A stretch of 62,593 bases of DNA from an uncultured Alphaproteobacteria bacterium (GTDB taxonomy: Bacteria; Pseudomonadota; Alphaproteobacteria; Rhodobacterales; Rhodobacteraceae), in NCBI GenBank assembly GCA_902531755.1, contig CACAFI010000004.1:1-62593 (forward strand), in the 5' to 3' direction. Below are positions 60,618 to 62,593 of this stretch, one piece after another. The notes under the pieces were generated by a model. The model was not told where the DNA came from and searched no databases. It was given only the letters and a program-made list of their open reading frames with translations. A program made the position numbers and the translations under genes. The number at the start of each line of letters is the position of its first letter. Positions within the stretch are counted from its first letter, which is position 1.

Positions 60618-61308
60618 TCAACTTCCAATAAATGAATTTTTTGCCACAATTCAAGGAGAGGCAACCTACATAGGAACGCCTTCTTTTTTCTTGCGTGTTC
60701 AGAAGTGCCCTGTAGGATGTGGTTTTTGCGATACTAAATATACTTGGGATCTCAACCCCGAAGATGAGACAGATAACATTCAAGAAATAATCGATAAAAA
60801 TTCCTTAGATTTTAGTAAAGGTGAGGGCGATAGTAGGTATGTAAATCTTAATAACGATCAGATTGTAGAATTAGTTGACCAAAATAAAATGAACCATGTT
60901 GTGTTTACAGGAGGTGAACCCTGTATTTATGATCTCACGGATATTACGGAAACTCTTCATCAGAAAGGATATTCTACCCAGATCGAAACATCCGGTACTT
61001 TTGAGATAAGAACCAGTGATAAAACTTGGGTAACGGTCAGTCCAAAAATTGGCAAATCAATCCAAGGAGGTTACGAAGTTTTAGAGTCCTCCTACAAAAG
61101 AGCGAATGAAATTAAATATCCTGTTGGAAAACAAAAAGATATAGATCACTTAAAAGAGGTTGTAGAGTTGCACGATTTAGGTTCAAAAATAATTTGGTTG
61201 CAACCACTCAGTGTTAGCGAAAAAGCTACAGAGTTATGCATTGAAAAAGCCCTAGAGAATAACTGGCGTATCAGTATACAGGCGCACAAATACATTAATG
61301 TGAGATAA
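60604..61308 (+). CDS. queE: 7-carboxy-7-deazaguanine synthase (QueE), radical SAM
   Basis: A 234-residue radical-SAM enzyme. C35, C39 and C42 in KCPVGCGFCDT bind the iron-sulfur cluster (Cx3Cx2C). VVFTGGEPCIYD binds SAM, and TIQGEATYIGTPSFFLR is the QueE opening. It makes the deazaguanine ring from the product of QueD. ATG 60604 lies inside the end of queD (14-bp overlap); a GTG two codons before is possible. Confidence 0.93.
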   Translation: MNLNNQLPINEFFATIQGEATYIGTPSFFLRVQKCPVGCGFCDTKYTWDLNPEDETDNIQEIIDKNSLDFSKGEGDSRYVNLNNDQIVELVDQNKMNHVVFTGGEPCIYDLTDITETLHQKGYSTQIETSGTFEIRTSDKTWVTVSPKIGKSIQGGYEVLESSYKRANEIKYPVGKQKDIDHLKEVVELHDLGSKIIWLQPLSVSEKATELCIEKALENNWRISIQAHKYINVR

Positions 61309-61401
61309 ATCAGCAATTTGAGAAATAAGAAAACTTTAGTTAAACTTATACTAGAATCACTCTGAAGTTATTAAAGAGTAAACTTACTTAGGTCTCGAAT
61401 A

Positions 61402-62593
61402 ATGATTGAAGGTACTTTTGTCTTTATCCCAGATAAAAATTTAATAGGGAAAGTGAAATCTTCTTCCTCTGACGATTGTGAAATAGATCTTTTTTTTTCG
61501 TTAGGAAGAACACAGGTTGAAAAGTTGGGATGTAGTTATCAGGGTGCTGTTAAGTCAGGAATGATCGAACGTGGAGTTCTTACAAAAGAGACCAGGGCAT
61601 ACGTTTTTAAAGACAATTTTCCGAAGATAGGGAGGATTGTAAATTATATTCAAGATCAAGATAACTCGATCATATATGAACTACGGTTCAATGGCGGAAA
61701 AAGCGAAGACTATAATGAAAGAGATATTTTTGTAAGATCTTGGAGATCACCTCAAGAGGATCCAGTAAAAATTCTTAGTTCTCACGGTTGTGAAAGCCAA
61801 TATTTTCATGACAGGCGAAAAAAATTTCTAAAAGTAATTTCTGATATTAAAAGAGCATCACATGGAGTTACGTCTTTCACATCAGCAAATATCGAACTTG
61901 CTGTACACCAAATAGCATGTGTAAAGAGGGTATTAAGTGATCCCATACAACGGTATTTACTTGCTGATGAAGTTGGCTTGGGAAAAACAATAGAAACTGG
62001 CTTAATTTTACGCCAGCATTTGATAGATGATCCTAATACAGAAACCCTGATAGTTTCACCCGAGCATCTTTGCGATCAGTGGCATGATGAACTGTCTAAT
62101 AAAATAGGCTTAAGTCAATTTGGAGATAATTTCGAGTGCATTTCACATAATGATTTGAGAAATATAAATAGAGCACCAGATATATTAGTGATAGATGAAG
62201 TCCACCATTTGGTAGACAACTCTATAAATGAATTATTAGAATCAAGAAAAAAACTAATTAAAATTGCTTCAGATGTTCGGGGATTATTTCTTCTAACTGC
62301 AACACCTCCTGCAAGTAATCCGGATAACTTCCTTTCTCTCTTCAAAATACTAGACCCAGATGTATATAATAAAATTCACATAGAAGAGTTTACTAGACGA
62401 TTAGAGGAAACAAAGCAATTTGGTCGCTTATTAATGAGTTTAAATCCTTTAAGACCTAGTTCAATTCTTGAAGATACAGTCAATGAGTGTCGTAAAACTT
62501 GGCCTGATGACAGCAAGGTCAAAATGCTATGTGAGGATTTGCAGAAAGCAGTTGAGAATGAGAATAAAGACGAGATTTCTAATGGTTGCTTTA
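61402..62593 (+). CDS. dpdE: DpdE-like SNF2/DEAD-type helicase, truncated by window end
   Basis: A frame from ATG 61402 with AGG upstream, open to the window end (397 codons seen). YLLADEVGLGKTIETGL is the helicase Walker A of SNF2/RapA-type ATPases, VIDEVHHLVD is motif II (DEVH), and LFLLTATPPAS is motif III. The N-terminal about 150 residues contain beta-rich sequence unlike the helicase core. In Salmonella dpd clusters, DpdE is the SNF2-type member linked to restriction. The 93-bp gap after queE may hold its own promoter. Confidence 0.78.
   Translation, partial: MIEGTFVFIPDKNLIGKVKSSSSDDCEIDLFFSLGRTQVEKLGCSYQGAVKSGMIERGVLTKETRAYVFKDNFPKIGRIVNYIQDQDNSIIYELRFNGGKSEDYNERDIFVRSWRSPQEDPVKILSSHGCESQYFHDRRKKFLKVISDIKRASHGVTSFTSANIELAVHQIACVKRVLSDPIQRYLLADEVGLGKTIETGLILRQHLIDDPNTETLIVSPEHLCDQWHDELSNKIGLSQFGDNFECISHNDLRNINRAPDILVIDEVHHLVDNSINELLESRKKLIKIASDVRGLFLLTATPPASNPDNFLSLFKILDPDVYNKIHIEEFTRRLEETKQFGRLLMSLNPLRPSSILEDTVNECRKTWPDDSKVKMLCEDLQKAVENENKDEISNGCF

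Noticed and set aside
59437..61308. queCDE as an ordinary tRNA queuosine operon
   Set aside because: The genes overlap with dpdB-2 and follow dpdA directly, and no queA, queF or tRNA tgt is near. Feeding DNA modification is more likely, though sharing with tRNA cannot be excluded.

Overview
This is an AT-rich bacterial window whose gene content suggests a marine, heterotrophic alphaproteobacterium. The clues are three branched-chain-amino-acid-type (Liv) ABC importers, a DddQ-type DMSP lyase, a LinB-type haloalkane dehalogenase, DUF1289 proteins, CaiB/BaiF CoA transferase and many small-molecule catabolic enzymes. I cannot fix the genus from the sequence alone.

Region 1 (1 to about 41.2 kb) is metabolic and looks like ordinary chromosome. 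It opens with a truncated class III aminotransferase, then threonine aldolase, a ThDP enzyme, an MFS exporter, an oxidoreductase, purine-nucleoside phosphorylase, HMG-CoA lyase, a CoA transferase and an amidohydrolase. A minus-strand operon (lactonase-like MBL protein plus two SDRs) and a full Liv importer (livK-F-G-M-H order on the map) follow. From 18.3 to 24.4 kb lies a likely ring or amide catabolic set (FAD monooxygenase, PuuE-like deacetylase, PEP-mutase-like lyase, maleate-isomerase-like protein, aldehyde dehydrogenase, tautomerase). It leads into a binding protein and two tandem sets of Liv permease and ATPase genes (24.4-32.1 kb), the second with unusually short ATPases. From 32.6 to 41.2 kb come a methyltransferase, DddQ, a haloalkane dehalogenase, an HD protein, an HCCA-isomerase-like protein, RidA, rhomboid protease, SDRs, Nudix and GFA proteins.

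Region 2 (about 41.2-52 kb) is accessory DNA. It has small genes of unknown function, domain remnants (peptidoglycan-binding, MORN), a 28-bp-arm perfect inverted repeat, a degenerate 3' half of a tRNA-Asn gene (probable old attachment site), a homopolymer-frameshifted gene, and paralogous families of tiny proteins. At its centre is a Sel1-repeat/caspase protein convergent with an ECF sigma/anti-sigma pair; the anti-sigma carries calcium-loop-like repeats in its predicted outer part.

Region 3 (52-62.6 kb, running off the right end) is a dpd-type 7-deazaguanine DNA-modification island. A VWA protein and a MerR-like regulator are divergent from a zinc-ribbon/GIY-YIG protein, with three evenly spaced operator-like palindromes between them. 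Then comes a tightly coupled operon: DpdC-like (YaaA/DUF328-like), DpdB-like 1, DpdA (TGT homologue), DpdB-like 2, QueC, QueD, QueE, and the start of a SNF2-type DpdE helicase. The operon would make preQ0, insert it into DNA by base exchange, convert it to the amide form, and probably couple it to restriction. The two DpdB paralogues flanking DpdA and the linked GIY-YIG protein are the most unusual points.
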